A DNA stretch of 64,000 bases, taken from assembly GCF_003626595.1 (NCBI RefSeq), contig NZ_RBAK01000003.1, positions 434,001-498,000 of the forward strand, given 5' to 3'. Made by a program: the position numbers and the translations under genes. Each line of letters opens with the position of its first letter. The first letter of the stretch is position 1. Below the pieces are notes generated by a model, which saw only the letters and a program-made list of their open reading frames with translations, ran no database searches and had not been told where the DNA came from. This DNA comes from Micromonospora endolithica (GTDB lineage: Bacteria; Actinomycetota; Actinomycetes; Mycobacteriales; Micromonosporaceae). This document shows positions 1 to 9,552 of the stretch, in pieces.

Positions 1-252
1 TTCGTCACCGGCAACATGATCGCCTGGTACGTCGACCCGACGAAGATCAGGCCGGTCGGCGCGACCCCGACGATGGTCCTGGTCGCCTCGGGCACCGGCA
101 ACGTCGTGGCCACCAACCACATGGTGACCAACGTCGCCGCCAAGCACGTCGTGCTGGACGCCACCACCGTCGGCACCCGCGTGCTGGACAGCGGCACCGC
201 CGCGCAGTTCCAGGCGTACACCACCAACCACGCCTTCCGGGCGACGCCGTGA
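1..252 (+). CDS. 3' end of a secreted beta-helix carbohydrate-active protein (possible GH91 inulin fructotransferase)
   Basis: Only the last 83 codons are in the window, open from base 1 and ending at TGA 250-252. The fragment is rich in V, T, N and short strands, as expected for the last coils of a right-handed parallel beta-helix, and ends FRATP. The next gene starts at GTG 249 and overlaps the stop (GTGA), so the two are translationally coupled. That partner is a GH32 fructan hydrolase, which makes a fructan-acting beta-helix enzyme such as inulin fructotransferase (GH91) a reasonable guess. The catalytic part is outside the window, so the function is inference from context and from the look of the C-terminus. 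It could equally be another pectate-lyase-fold protein. Confidence 0.45.
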   Translation, partial: FVTGNMIAWYVDPTKIRPVGATPTMVLVASGTGNVVATNHMVTNVAAKHVVLDATTVGTRVLDSGTAAQFQAYTTNHAFRATP

Positions 253-2669
253 GGTCGCGTACCCGGCGCGGGGTGTGGCTCGCCCTCGTCGCGACCGTGG
301 TGGCGCTGCTGCCGGGCGTGCCGGCGACGGCCGGCACTCCCGGCGACTACCCGGAGTTCCCCTACCCGGTGACCGCCTACACCGAGCCGCAGCGCGGCCA
401 GTTCCACTTCAGCCCGCGCGGCGGATGGATGAACGACATCAACGCGCCGCTCTACCACAACGGCCTCTACCACGTGTTCTACCAGCACAACCCGCACGGG
501 CTGGGCTGGGACACCATGCACTGGGGCCACGCCACCAGCCCCGACCTCGTGCACTGGACGCAGAAGCCGGTCGCCCTGGAACCGGGCGTGCACCCGGGCG
601 ACCTGTGGTCCGGCGGGGGAGTGGTGGACACCGCCAACACCTCGGGCTTCAAGACCGGCGCCGACGCCCCGATCGTGGTGTTCACCGGCACCAACGGGGT
701 CAGCGTCGCCTACAGCAACGACGGCGGGCGGACCTTCCAGAATCACGACGGTGGCCGCAAGGTGCTCAGCATGCCGGCCAACAGCCGCGACCCGAAGGTG
801 TTCTGGCACGCGCCGACCGGCCGCTGGGTGATGGTGGTCTGGTCCGACAACGGCGGCAACGCCGCCCTCTTCTACACCTCACCCAACCTCCGCGACTGGA
901 CCTACCGCAGCCGGTACGCCGCCGACTGGCTGCTGGAGTGCCCGGACCTGTTCGCCCTGCCGGTCGACGGCACCGGCCCGACCCGCTGGGTGCTCACCGA
1001 CGCCAGCGGCGAGTACGTGGTGGGCGGCTTCGACGGCACCACCTTCACCACCGGCCAGCCCGCCCCGCTGCGGATGGACCAGGGGCACAACAGCTACTTC
1101 GGCACCTTCTACGCCGGCCTGACCTTCGAGAACATGCCCGACGGGCGGGTCGTGCAGATGGCCTGGCAACCGGGCAACGCCGGCAGCGTCTGGACCGGCA
1201 ACGCGACCGTGCCGGCGCAGCTGGGCCTGCGCACCTACCCGGAGGGGATCCGGCTGACCCGGTTCCCGGTCGCCGAACTGGCCACCCTGCGTACCGGCAC
1301 GCAGACCTGGACCGGCCGGACGGTCACCGCCGACCCGGCGACCGACCCGCTCGCCGGGGTGAAGGCCGACACCTACGAGCTGGTGGCCGAGTTCGACACC
1401 GCCGCCAGCACCGCCACCCGCTTCGGCTTCGACCTGCACACCCGCGCCGACGGCACGTACGACCGGCGGGTCGCGTACGACCGCGCCGCGCAGACCCTGT
1501 ACGGGGCACCGCTCGCCCCGGTCGGCGGGCGGGTGAAGGTCCGGATCCTGGTCGACCGGGGGCAGTTGGAGATCTTCGGCAACGACGGCAAACTGTCCTG
1601 GACCGACAACGTCGCGTTCGACTCGGCCCCGGCCAGCCAGGGCGTCCGGCTGTTCGCCGAGGGCGGTTCGGTCCGCGTGGTGTCGCTGGCCCTGCACCGC
1701 ATCGGCTCCACCTGGGGGCGCGGCGAGTCCACGCTGGAGAGCAACCTTCCCGGCCCGTGGCGGGCGGCCGGCGGCACCTGGACCGACGTCACCGGCGGCA
1801 AGCGCGGCGACGCTACCGGCGACGGCTTCTACCTGAGCGCCGCCAGCGCCGGTGACGTCAGCTACGAGGCGGACCTGCGGCTGGACACCGCCGCCGCGGC
1901 GGGCATCACGTTCCGGGCCAGCGCCGACGGCGGCGCGCACTACACCGCCAACATCGACGCGGCCGGTCTGGTGAAGCTGTGGCGACCGGGCCGGGACATC
2001 GCCGTCCACGCCACCCCGGTCAGCCGGGGACGGACGTACCACCTGAAGGTGGTGGCCACCGGGCCGAACATCCGGGTCTACCTGGACCACGGCGCGACGC
2101 CCGTCATCGACGCCGTCGACACCACCTACGCCGCCGGGTTGCTCGGGGTGAACGTCTTCGCCGGGGCGGCCGTCGTGCAGAACGTCCGGCGCGACGCGGC
2201 GGGGTTCCGCACCGACCTGGGGCTCCGCTGGCACCCGGCCGGCGGGGAGTGGACCGTGCCGGCGGGCGGGCTGCGCGGCCGGCGGATGGCCAACGGGTTC
2301 CGGCTCAGTGAGCGTACGGCCGGCGACCTCACCGTCACCGGCGACGTGCGGGTGCTCGCCGGGCGCGCCGCGGGCCTCACCTTCCGGGCCAGCGCCGACG
2401 GCAGCGCGCACTACACCGTCAACATCGACACCGACGGCGTGGTGAAGCTGTGGCGCCCCGGCCGGGACGTCGCCGTGCACCCGACCACGATCGTGCCGGG
2501 CCGGACCTACCGGCTGCGGGTGGTCGCCACCGGCCCCCGCGTCCGGGTCTACCTCGGCGGCGGCACCACCCCCGTCATCGACGCCACCGACGACACGTAC
2601 GCCAGCGGTCGCGTCGGGGTCAACGTCTTCGACGCCGTCGCCGAGTTCCAGGACGTCACCCTGAGCTGA
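249..2669 (+). CDS. Secreted GH32 fructan hydrolase (levanase/inulinase) with two C-terminal jelly-roll repeats
   Basis: Hydrolyses fructans (levan, inulin) or sucrose outside the cell. A signal peptide covers residues 1-29 (Arg-rich n-region, hydrophobic core, cut near PATAG). The GH32 core shows all three signature boxes: WMND at 60-63 with the nucleophile D63, RDP at 180-182 with the transition-state stabiliser, and ECP at 230-232 with acid/base E230. A beta-sandwich follows to about 480. At 806 aa it is longer than a plain levanase because residues ~490-645 and ~650-805 are two copies of a laminin-G/DUF1080-like domain sharing TFRASADG, VKLWRPGRD and VVATGP. These probably bind glycans. 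GTG start overlaps the upstream stop. A 22-bp terminator follows directly. The GH32 call is firm; the exact substrate is not. Confidence 0.93.
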   Translation: MRSRTRRGVWLALVATVVALLPGVPATAGTPGDYPEFPYPVTAYTEPQRGQFHFSPRGGWMNDINAPLYHNGLYHVFYQHNPHGLGWDTMHWGHATSPDLVHWTQKPVALEPGVHPGDLWSGGGVVDTANTSGFKTGADAPIVVFTGTNGVSVAYSNDGGRTFQNHDGGRKVLSMPANSRDPKVFWHAPTGRWVMVVWSDNGGNAALFYTSPNLRDWTYRSRYAADWLLECPDLFALPVDGTGPTRWVLTDASGEYVVGGFDGTTFTTGQPAPLRMDQGHNSYFGTFYAGLTFENMPDGRVVQMAWQPGNAGSVWTGNATVPAQLGLRTYPEGIRLTRFPVAELATLRTGTQTWTGRTVTADPATDPLAGVKADTYELVAEFDTAASTATRFGFDLHTRADGTYDRRVAYDRAAQTLYGAPLAPVGGRVKVRILVDRGQLEIFGNDGKLSWTDNVAFDSAPASQGVRLFAEGGSVRVVSLALHRIGSTWGRGESTLESNLPGPWRAAGGTWTDVTGGKRGDATGDGFYLSAASAGDVSYEADLRLDTAAAAGITFRASADGGAHYTANIDAAGLVKLWRPGRDIAVHATPVSRGRTYHLKVVATGPNIRVYLDHGATPVIDAVDTTYAAGLLGVNVFAGAAVVQNVRRDAAGFRTDLGLRWHPAGGEWTVPAGGLRGRRMANGFRLSERTAGDLTVTGDVRVLAGRAAGLTFRASADGSAHYTVNIDTDGVVKLWRPGRDVAVHPTTIVPGRTYRLRVVATGPRVRVYLGGGTTPVIDATDDTYASGRVGVNVFDAVAEFQDVTLS

Positions 2670-2719
2670 GTCCGTCGGTCCGCCCCGGGCCGGCGGCGGC
2701 CCGGGGCGGACCGACGGAC
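2670..2719 (+). terminator. Very strong intrinsic terminator after the GH32 gene
   Basis: A perfect 22-bp stem (2670-2691 with 2698-2719) and a 6-nt loop begin on the base after the GH32 stop codon. No T-run follows, which is usual for high-GC actinobacterial terminators. Confidence 0.85.
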
Positions 2720-2900
2720 CGCGACGGGTGGAGGCGACACGACGACCGGACAGTATTGCCCTCGGACATAATCATGTCAGGAGGAAATGAGGTCATCCGG
2801 ACCTGCCACGACCGGCGCGACGAAGCCGACCGGCCCCGGTGCCCCGCCTGCGGTGGAACCGGTTGGACAAGCGGTGGGGACGCCGGTCAGAGTGTCCGCC

Positions 2901-3425
2901 GTGAGATACCTGCGGACGGCCGGCGCGGTCGGGATCCGGCGACCCCGGCCCGGCGACGAGGCCGAGTTCACCGCCGCCGCCCGGCGCAGCCGGGACCTGC
3001 ACCACCCGTGGCTGACCGCTCCCGCCGACCCGGCGGCGTACGCCGCGTACCTGGCCAAGCTGCGTCGCCGGGACCACTCCGGCTACCTGATCTGCGACCG
3101 GTCCAGCGGGGCGATCGCCGGGTACGTGACCATCAGCGCCATCGTCCTGGGCGCCCTGCGCGGCGGCTTCCTCGGCTACGCCGCGTTCCTGCCGTTCAGC
3201 GGCACGGGGCACGCCTCGACCGGCATCGGCCTCGTCGTCGACCACGCGTTCACCGCGCTGAGCCTGCACCGGCTGGAGGCCAACATCCAACCGGGCAACG
3301 AGCCGTCCCGGGCGGTGGCGCGCAAGCTCGGCTTCCGGCTCGAGGGCTACTCACCGGACTACCTGTTCATCGACGGGGCCTGGCGCGACCACGAACGCTG
3401 GGCCATCACCGCCCCTGACACCTGA
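2901..3425 (+). CDS. GNAT family N-acetyltransferase (RimJ/RimL type)
   Basis: Transfers an acetyl group from acetyl-CoA to an unidentified amine, possibly a protein N-terminus. The sequence starts with the typical VGIRRPRPGDEAEF strand-helix and carries the RimJ/RimL pattern: a G-rich acetyl-CoA region near GTGHASTGIG and a C-terminal N-x-PSR-x-V-A-R-KLGF motif. I prefer GTG 2901 (174 aa, the usual length). An upstream in-frame ATG at 2787 has AGGAGG only 2 nt away and would add 38 residues of Pro/Gly/Thr-rich sequence not expected in the family. The gene stands alone between a terminator and a convergent peptidase gene. Confidence 0.85.
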   Translation: MRYLRTAGAVGIRRPRPGDEAEFTAAARRSRDLHHPWLTAPADPAAYAAYLAKLRRRDHSGYLICDRSSGAIAGYVTISAIVLGALRGGFLGYAAFLPFSGTGHASTGIGLVVDHAFTALSLHRLEANIQPGNEPSRAVARKLGFRLEGYSPDYLFIDGAWRDHERWAITAPDT

Positions 3426-3500
3426 GGCGGTGCCGGCAGGAGTGTGCGCCAGCGTCCACTGTCAGCTATCGAACCGTCACCGGTCGGGAGTGCGCCGCTG

Positions 3501-4949
3501 TCAACTGCCCGGCTTCGGGAACGCCACGGGGGAGCGGTGCCCGTCCCGCCCGACCGCGCGGACGCCGAAGAAGACGTTGTCCTTCGACAGGTCGATCGTC
3601 GTCTCGGTGACGTCGCCGACCTCGACGACCCGCTGCCACTCCGGTGCGGTGGTCTCCCGCCACACCACCTCGTACCCGGCCAGGTCCGGGTCGTCGCCGC
3701 GCTGCCAGCGCAGCGTCGTGTCGTTGGTGAGGTTCGTGGTCACCACGACCACGCCCTTCGGCGTGCCGGGGGCGCGGGCCAGCGACCACAGCGCCGCGCC
3801 GTTGACCCGGGTGACCCGGGTGATGTACGCGAAGTCGCAGAACTCCGGCAGGTCGCCGTACTGCTTGCCGTCCACCACGCGGACGTCCTGGTGCTGGTGC
3901 GCGAAGTCCTCGTGCGGCTCGGTGAACCGGCCGGCCGGCCACCCCTCGCGCAGGAACGGGATGTGGTCGCTGCCGCGCAGGTAGCGGTCCCGGCGGTAGA
4001 TCACCCACACCCGCATCCCGGTCGCCGCGTTGTCGGCCACGTCGACCACGAACCGGGCGAGCTGCCGGGACGGGGAGTCGTTCTCGCCGCCGACGGACTG
4101 GCGGGTGGTCGCCTCGGCCGGGGTCTCCGCGGTCGGTACGCCCTCGGCGAACAGCCGCACCCGGTGCGGGTCGCGGGTGCCGTCGTCGGCGGTGCTGGAA
4201 CCGATGATGTCGCAGCTGAACATGCCCTGCACGTCGGCGCCGGCGGCCCGGAGTCGCTGTGCGAGGTACGTCGACCCGTACAGGCCCTGCTCCTCGCCGG
4301 CCACCGCGGCGAACACGACGGTCGCGGCCGGCCGGCGGGTCGCCATGACCCGGGCCAGTTCCATCAGCAGCGCCACCCCGGAGGCGTCGTCGTCGGCGCC
4401 GGGCGCGTCGCTGGTCGCGTCCAGCACGTCGGTCGCCCGCGAGTCGTAGTGCCCGGTCACCACGTACACCCGGTCGGGCGAGGTCTCCCCGCGCAGCGTC
4501 GCCACGACGTTGGTGATCCGGGTGGCGGTGGGGATCCGGGCCGCCGGCTCCTGGACGTACGACTGGAGCTCGACTGTCATCCGGCCGCCGGAGGCGGCGG
4601 CGTACCCGCTCAGTCGTTCGTGGATCCAGTCCCGGGCGGCGCCGATGCCGCGTACCGGATCGTCCTGGCTGGACAGGGTGTGGCGGGTGCCGAACGCCGC
4701 GAGCCGACGCACGGTGGCCTCGATCCGGCCCTGGTCGATCTCCCGGAGCAGCGCGCGCAGCTCGCGGTCCGGGGCCTGCGGCCGGACCGGGTGGCCGGGT
4801 CCCCGCGGCGGCGCGGCCCCGCCGGCGCCGGCCGGCTCACCGACCAGCGGTACGGCCACCGCGGCGGCTGCGGTGGCGGCGGAAGCGGACAGGAAGGTAC
4901 GCCGGGTGGACCTCGTGGGTCGGTCGCCGGCGCTCGCGTGGGATCCCAT
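3501..4949 (-). CDS. Tat-exported M28 family zinc aminopeptidase
   Basis: Secreted metallopeptidase that removes N-terminal residues. The N-terminus has a twin-arginine signal (STRRTFL, residues 14-20) followed by an Ala-rich hydrophobic stretch to ~37. The M28 core shows the first zinc His in TGHYDS (H167), the bridging Asp in GADDDASG (D187), and the catalytic/ligand pair in AGEEQG (E219, E220). A late His in SDHIPFL completes the site. About 100 C-terminal residues look like a fibronectin-III-like beta domain. Length (482 aa) fits such two-domain enzymes. The gene faces away from the debranching-enzyme gene across a 112-bp divergent intergenic region. Substrate unknown. Confidence 0.92.
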   Translation of the reverse strand: MGSHASAGDRPTRSTRRTFLSASAATAAAAVAVPLVGEPAGAGGAAPPRGPGHPVRPQAPDRELRALLREIDQGRIEATVRRLAAFGTRHTLSSQDDPVRGIGAARDWIHERLSGYAAASGGRMTVELQSYVQEPAARIPTATRITNVVATLRGETSPDRVYVVTGHYDSRATDVLDATSDAPGADDDASGVALLMELARVMATRRPAATVVFAAVAGEEQGLYGSTYLAQRLRAAGADVQGMFSCDIIGSSTADDGTRDPHRVRLFAEGVPTAETPAEATTRQSVGGENDSPSRQLARFVVDVADNAATGMRVWVIYRRDRYLRGSDHIPFLREGWPAGRFTEPHEDFAHQHQDVRVVDGKQYGDLPEFCDFAYITRVTRVNGAALWSLARAPGTPKGVVVVTTNLTNDTTLRWQRGDDPDLAGYEVVWRETTAPEWQRVVEVGDVTETTIDLSKDNVFFGVRAVGRDGHRSPVAFPKPGS

Positions 4950-5061
4950 TCCGGCATCCTCGCCATCGACGGCGGTGTTTGTCCATATCGATCGCCGTAG
5001 ATTCCAGATTCACCCGGTGCGGGTGATGACGCCGCCGGGCCGCCCTTCCTACGGTGGGTGG

Positions 5062-7209
5062 ATGGCTGCCGCGCGCCCGACACCCGTCGACCCGTTCCCC
5101 GGCGTGACCGCGTTGACCCGGGAGTCGGGCGACCAACGGGCCATGCCCCCGGAGCTGGGCACCAACTCGCTCGCCGTGCTCAGCGGGCCGACGTTCCTCT
5201 ACTCCGACTCGTGCGGGGACGTGCCGCCGGGCAGCATCGGCGGGCTCGTGCACATGGACACCCGCCTGATCAGCGGCTGGGTGGTCACCCTCAACGGCGC
5301 ACGCCTGCTGGCGCTGCGCGGCGAGACCGTGGACCACTACTCGGCCCAGTTCGTGCTGACCAATCCGGAGATGCCCGGACTGCCGCCGGACAGCGTCGGC
5401 GCGCGGCGCCTGCGCTACATCGGCGGCGGGTTGCACGAACGGGTGGAGCTGTTCTCCTTCCGCAGCGAGCCGAGCCGGGTGGAGCTGCGGCTGGCCGTCG
5501 CCACGGACTTCGCCGACCTGTTCGAGGTCAAGTCCGGGGTGCGGGAACGTTCCACCGGGATAACCCGCTCGCACTCCCCGGCGGAACTGCGCTTCGACTA
5601 CACCGGCGACGGGTTCGACGCGTCCACCGTGGTCCGGTCGGACCCGCCGGCCACCCGGGTCGAGGGTGACGACCTGGTCTGGGAGATCGACCTCCCGCCC
5701 CGCGGGGGATGGCAGGTGGACCTGGACGTGCCGCTGGAGGGCGCGAGCGTGATGATCGACCCGATCGGTGGCGACATCGCCGGGGTGATCCACCACCGCA
5801 ACGACAACCCGCTGCGCCGGTGGGCGGAGGAGCGCGCTGTCGTGCGCAGCGAGCACCCCCTGCTGGCCCGGACCCTCGACCAGTCCCGCCTCGACCTGAC
5901 CGCGCTGCGGCTCGACCTGGAGATCCGCGGGCAGCGGGTGATGCTGCCCGGCGCCGGTCTGCCCTGGTTCCTGACCGTGTTCGGCCGGGACACCCTGATC
6001 ACCGCGTACCAGACGCTGGTCGCCGGGCCGGCGCTGGCGCAGGGGGCGCTGCTGGCGCTCGCCCGCCTACAGGGCCGGACCTGCGACGACTTCACCGACG
6101 AGGAGCCGGGCAAGATCCTGCACGAGTTCCGCAGCGGTGAGCTGACCCGCACCGGGGCCAAGCCCTACAACCCCAACTACGGCACCGCCGACGCCACCCA
6201 GCTCTGGCTGATCCTGCTCTCCGAGTACTGGCGGTGGACCGGGGACGACGACCTGGTGCGGTCGCTGGGCGACAACGCCCGCGCGGCGCTGCGCTGGATC
6301 GACGAGTACGGCGATCGCGACGGCGACGGCTACGTCGAGTACGGCACCCGCTCCGCCGAGGGGCTGGGCAACCAGTGCTGGCGCGACTCGCCGGACGGGG
6401 TCCGCTTCTCCGACGGGCGGCTCCCGGTACTCCCCATCGCCACCAGTGACCTGCAGGGTTACACGTACGACTCGAAGGTCCGGCTGGCCGAGCTGGCCGA
6501 CGGCCCGCTGGCCGACCCGGCGCTGGCGCGGCGGCTGCGCGCCGAGGCGGCGGACCTGCACGACCGGTTCAACCGGGACTTCTGGATCGAGGAGCGGGGC
6601 GGGTTCTACGCCACCGGCCTGGACGGCGACAAGAACCGCATCGACTCCAAGACCTCGAACATGGGCCACCTGCTGTGGAGCGGCATCGTGCCGGCGGAAC
6701 GGGCCGGCACCGTGGTCGGCCAGCTGATGCACCCGGACATGTTCTCCGGTTGGGGCATCCGCACCCTGTCCCGGGAGGACCAGCCCTACAACGCCCTCGG
6801 CTACCACCTGGGCACCGTCTGGCCGCACGACAGCTCCCTGGCCGTGCTGGGCATGGCCCGCTACGGGTACCGGGCCGAGGCCAACCAGGTCAGCGTGGCC
6901 CTGCTGGAGGCGGCCGAGCAGTTCGGCCACCGGCTGCCGGAGGCGATGAGTGGCTTCGACCGGCGGCGCACGTTGTTCGCCATCCCGTACCCCACCGCGT
7001 GCAGTCCGCAGGCGTGGGCCGCCGGGGCGCCGCTGGCGCTGGTGCGGGCGATGCTCGGTATCCAGCCGGACGGCGGTCGCCTGGTGCTGGATCCGGACAT
7101 CCCCCCGGAGGTGGGCCGGATCTCCGCCGAGCGGGTGCGCGCCTTCGGGAAGCGCTGGGAGCTGGAGGCGAACGGTCGGGCCGGCCACGTCCTGCTGTCC
7201 CGGACCTGA
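5062..7209 (+). CDS. Glycogen-debranching N-terminal domain protein, amylo-alpha-1,6-glucosidase-like
   Basis: Intracellular glycosidase related to archaeal/bacterial amylo-1,6-glucosidases. The N-terminal half (residues ~25-260) has the debranching N-domain signature GPTFLYSDS...GL.H.DTR. The C-terminal half is an (alpha/alpha)6 barrel with PWFLTVFGRDTL and a late GTVWPHDSS helix. No signal peptide. I set the start at ATG 5062 (715 aa); the open frame runs further upstream, but into the reverse-strand peptidase gene and its promoter. Its likely role is trimming of branched glucans, in line with the glgX-treY-treZ genes 33 kb away, but substrate specificity cannot be read from sequence. Confidence 0.88.
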   Translation: MAAARPTPVDPFPGVTALTRESGDQRAMPPELGTNSLAVLSGPTFLYSDSCGDVPPGSIGGLVHMDTRLISGWVVTLNGARLLALRGETVDHYSAQFVLTNPEMPGLPPDSVGARRLRYIGGGLHERVELFSFRSEPSRVELRLAVATDFADLFEVKSGVRERSTGITRSHSPAELRFDYTGDGFDASTVVRSDPPATRVEGDDLVWEIDLPPRGGWQVDLDVPLEGASVMIDPIGGDIAGVIHHRNDNPLRRWAEERAVVRSEHPLLARTLDQSRLDLTALRLDLEIRGQRVMLPGAGLPWFLTVFGRDTLITAYQTLVAGPALAQGALLALARLQGRTCDDFTDEEPGKILHEFRSGELTRTGAKPYNPNYGTADATQLWLILLSEYWRWTGDDDLVRSLGDNARAALRWIDEYGDRDGDGYVEYGTRSAEGLGNQCWRDSPDGVRFSDGRLPVLPIATSDLQGYTYDSKVRLAELADGPLADPALARRLRAEAADLHDRFNRDFWIEERGGFYATGLDGDKNRIDSKTSNMGHLLWSGIVPAERAGTVVGQLMHPDMFSGWGIRTLSREDQPYNALGYHLGTVWPHDSSLAVLGMARYGYRAEANQVSVALLEAAEQFGHRLPEAMSGFDRRRTLFAIPYPTACSPQAWAAGAPLALVRAMLGIQPDGGRLVLDPDIPPEVGRISAERVRAFGKRWELEANGRAGHVLLSRT

Positions 7210-7294
7210 CCGCCCCGCTCGACCCGCGTTCCCACCGCCGCCCCTTCCCGTCGCCACCACGTTTGCCCGGCGCGGCGATGGGAACGGGGCGGAA

Positions 7295-8599
7295 ATGACG
7301 AAGCCTCGTGTGGTGATCGTGGGGGCCGGCTTCGCCGGTTACCACGCGGCGAAGACGCTCAGCCGGCTGGCGAAGGACCGCGCCGAGATCGTTCTCCTCA
7401 ACGCCACCGACTACTTCCTCTACCTGCCGCTGCTACCCGAGGTGTCGGCCGGCGTGGTGGAGCCCACCCGGATCTCGGTGCCGCTGTCCGGCACCCTGCC
7501 CGGCGTACGGGTCGTCGTCGGTGAGGCCGACCACGTCGACCTGCAGAACCGCTGGGTCGGTTTCACCCAGCCCGAGGGCGACCACAACCGGCTCGCGTAC
7601 GACCGGCTCGTCCTCGCCGTCGGCAGCGTCAACAAGCTGCTGCCGATCCCCGGCGTCACCGAGTACGCCCACGGGTTCCGCAGCCTGCCCGAGGCGCTGT
7701 TCCTGCACGACCACGTGGTCCGGCAGATCGAGCTGGCCGAGCAGGCGGAGGACCCGGACGAGCAGCGGGCCCGGGCCACCTTCGTGGTGGTCGGCGCCGG
7801 CTACACCGGTACCGAGGTGGCCGCCCACGGGCAACTGTTCACCGACGCGCTGGCCGCCCAGCGCCGCCGGCTCAAGATCCGGCCGAGGTGGATGCTGCTC
7901 GACCTGGCCCCCCGGGCGCTGCCCGAACTGGACAAGCGGATGTCCGACACCGCCCACAAGGTGCTCGACCGGCGCGGGGTCGACGTCCGGATGGGCACGT
8001 CGGTCGCGGTGGCCACGGCCGACGGGGTCAAGCTCACCGACGGCGACTACATCCCCACCTGCACCCTGGTGTGGTGCGTCGGCGTCCGTCCCGACCCGTT
8101 CGTCTCCCAGCTGGGCCTGCGCACCGAACGGGGTCGCCTGGTCACCGACGAGTTCCTCAACGTCCCCGGCTTCCCGGAGGTGTACGCCTGCGGCGACGCC
8201 GCCGCGGTGCCCGACCTGACCCGTCCCGGGCAGATCTGCACGATGACCGCCCAGCACGCCCAGCGGCAGGGCAAGCTGGTCGCGCACAACATCGCGGCGT
8301 CGTACGGGCAGGGGCGGCGCAAGCCGTACAAGCACCACGACCTCGGCTGGGTGGTCGACCTGGGGGGCAAGGACGCGGCGGCGAACCCGTTGAAGGTGCC
8401 GTTGGCCGGGTTGCCGGCCAAGGCCGTCACCCGGGGTTACCACCTGCTGGCCATGCCCGGCAACCGGGCCCGGGTCAGCGCCGACTGGGTCCTGGACGCG
8501 GCCCTGTCCCGGCCGGCGGTCCAGTTGGGCCTGGTGCCGGCCAACACCGTCCCGCTGGAGAGTTCCAGCCCCGAGATCCCCGTGCACGCCACCCCGTAA
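7295..8599 (+). CDS. Type II NADH dehydrogenase-like FAD oxidoreductase
   Basis: Membrane-peripheral flavoprotein that likely moves electrons from NAD(P)H to quinone. Two dinucleotide-binding folds are visible: FAD-binding VVIVGAGFAGYHAAK at 6-20 and NAD(P)H-binding VVVGAGYTGTEVA near 163-175. The second FAD motif reads VYACGDAAAVPD at ~291, and AQRQGKLVAHNIA is the quinone-side helix typical of Ndh. ATG 7295 has GGGCGGAA just upstream and gives the normal 434 aa. There is no C-terminal membrane helix, so attachment would be through amphipathic helices. Close relatives include sulfide:quinone reductases, but the Cys residues those require are not evident. Confidence 0.88.
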   Translation: MTKPRVVIVGAGFAGYHAAKTLSRLAKDRAEIVLLNATDYFLYLPLLPEVSAGVVEPTRISVPLSGTLPGVRVVVGEADHVDLQNRWVGFTQPEGDHNRLAYDRLVLAVGSVNKLLPIPGVTEYAHGFRSLPEALFLHDHVVRQIELAEQAEDPDEQRARATFVVVGAGYTGTEVAAHGQLFTDALAAQRRRLKIRPRWMLLDLAPRALPELDKRMSDTAHKVLDRRGVDVRMGTSVAVATADGVKLTDGDYIPTCTLVWCVGVRPDPFVSQLGLRTERGRLVTDEFLNVPGFPEVYACGDAAAVPDLTRPGQICTMTAQHAQRQGKLVAHNIAASYGQGRRKPYKHHDLGWVVDLGGKDAAANPLKVPLAGLPAKAVTRGYHLLAMPGNRARVSADWVLDAALSRPAVQLGLVPANTVPLESSSPEIPVHATP

Positions 8600-8650
8600 C
8601 ACCCACCCACCCGCCCCGGCCCGCCCCGCCCCGGCCCCGCCCCGGCCCCG

Positions 8651-8722
8651 GCGATCTTGCACTTTCGGTCGCCCGGATGCGTGCTTTGTGACGTTTCGCG
8701 GCGACACAAACTGCAAGATCGC
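8651..8722. repeat. Dispersed palindromic element, copy 1 (GCGATCTTGCA family)
   Basis: Imperfect inverted repeat: left arm 8651-8673 and right arm 8700-8722 match at 20 of 23 positions, around a 26-nt centre. It lies between two convergent genes. A second copy with the same outer arms is at 29987-30057. Confidence 0.8.
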
Positions 8723-8752
8723 GGGGTGTGGGGTGTGGGGGGTGGGAGGGGG

Positions 8753-9520
8753 TTAGGTGGGGCGGGCTCCGGACTGGAAGGTGTCCAGGGTGCGGCCGTG
8801 CAGAAGGCCGCCGGGGACCGGGTCGCGGGCGACGCGGGCGGCCAGCCGGGCGACCGGGAGCCGTCCGGCGCGCCCGGCGGCGGCCAGGACGACGTTGCCG
8901 TACCGCCGGCCGCGCAACATCCGTCGGTCGGCGACGAGGCACACGTCGGCGAAGACCGCCCGCAGGGTCGCCACCTGCACCCGGGTGAAGACCAGCGGGG
9001 GCAGGTCGGTGACGTTCAGCAGGTACACGCCGTCGGGCCGCAGGACCCGGGCCACCTCGGTCACGAACTCCACGCCCGTCACGTGGGCCGGCATCCGGGC
9101 ACCCCGGTAGATGTCGGCGAGCACCAGGTCGTACCGGTCGGCGGGGGCGGCGGCGACCGCGTCCCGGGCGTCGGCGACCTTGATCGTCACGTCGCCGGGC
9201 AGGGCGGGCAGTTCGCGAGCCACCAGGTCGACGACCGCCGGATCCCGCTCCACGACCCGCTGGGCCGACCCCGGTCGGGTGGCGGCCAGGTAGCGGGGCA
9301 GGGTCAGCGCCCCGCCGCCCAGGTGCAGCACGTCCAACGCCCGGCCGGCCGGGGCCACCAGGTCGGCGGCGGCGGCCATCCGGCGCACGTACTCGAAGCG
9401 CAGGTGACGGGGATCGGCGACGTCCACGTAGGACTGCTCGACGCCCTGCGCCAGCAGCACCCGTCCGGTCGGGCGGGCCGGGTCGACGACCAGCTCCGGC
9501 CGGTCGTCGGCGTGATCCAT
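8753..9520 (-). CDS. Spermidine synthase-like methyltransferase-fold protein
   Basis: Rossmann-fold protein of the polyamine synthase group. DVLHLGGGALTLPRYL (63-78) is the nucleotide-cofactor loop, VVERDP (89-94) holds the acidic residue that binds the cofactor ribose, and VADARD followed by DLVLADIYRG is the active-site loop region. ATG 9520 (255 aa) is preferred; the frame is open 19 codons further but without plausible sequence. True spermidine synthases have D-x-x-D at the catalytic loop. Here the loop reads LADIYRG, so activity on putrescine is uncertain. Such proteins are common in actinobacteria as spermidine-synthase-like proteins of unknown substrate. The gene ends in the intergenic region holding palindromic element copy 1. 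Confidence 0.8.
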   Translation of the reverse strand: MDHADDRPELVVDPARPTGRVLLAQGVEQSYVDVADPRHLRFEYVRRMAAAADLVAPAGRALDVLHLGGGALTLPRYLAATRPGSAQRVVERDPAVVDLVARELPALPGDVTIKVADARDAVAAAPADRYDLVLADIYRGARMPAHVTGVEFVTEVARVLRPDGVYLLNVTDLPPLVFTRVQVATLRAVFADVCLVADRRMLRGRRYGNVVLAAAGRAGRLPVARLAARVARDPVPGGLLHGRTLDTFQSGARPT

Positions 9521-9552
9521 GCCGGGCACGCTAGTCCACCACCGATGGGCCG

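Noticed and set aside
275..1855. Long open frame (526 codons) inside the GH32 gene in another frame
   Set aside because: Arg/Pro/Gly-rich composition typical of a +2 frame in GC-rich DNA; the GH32 frame has all catalytic motifs.
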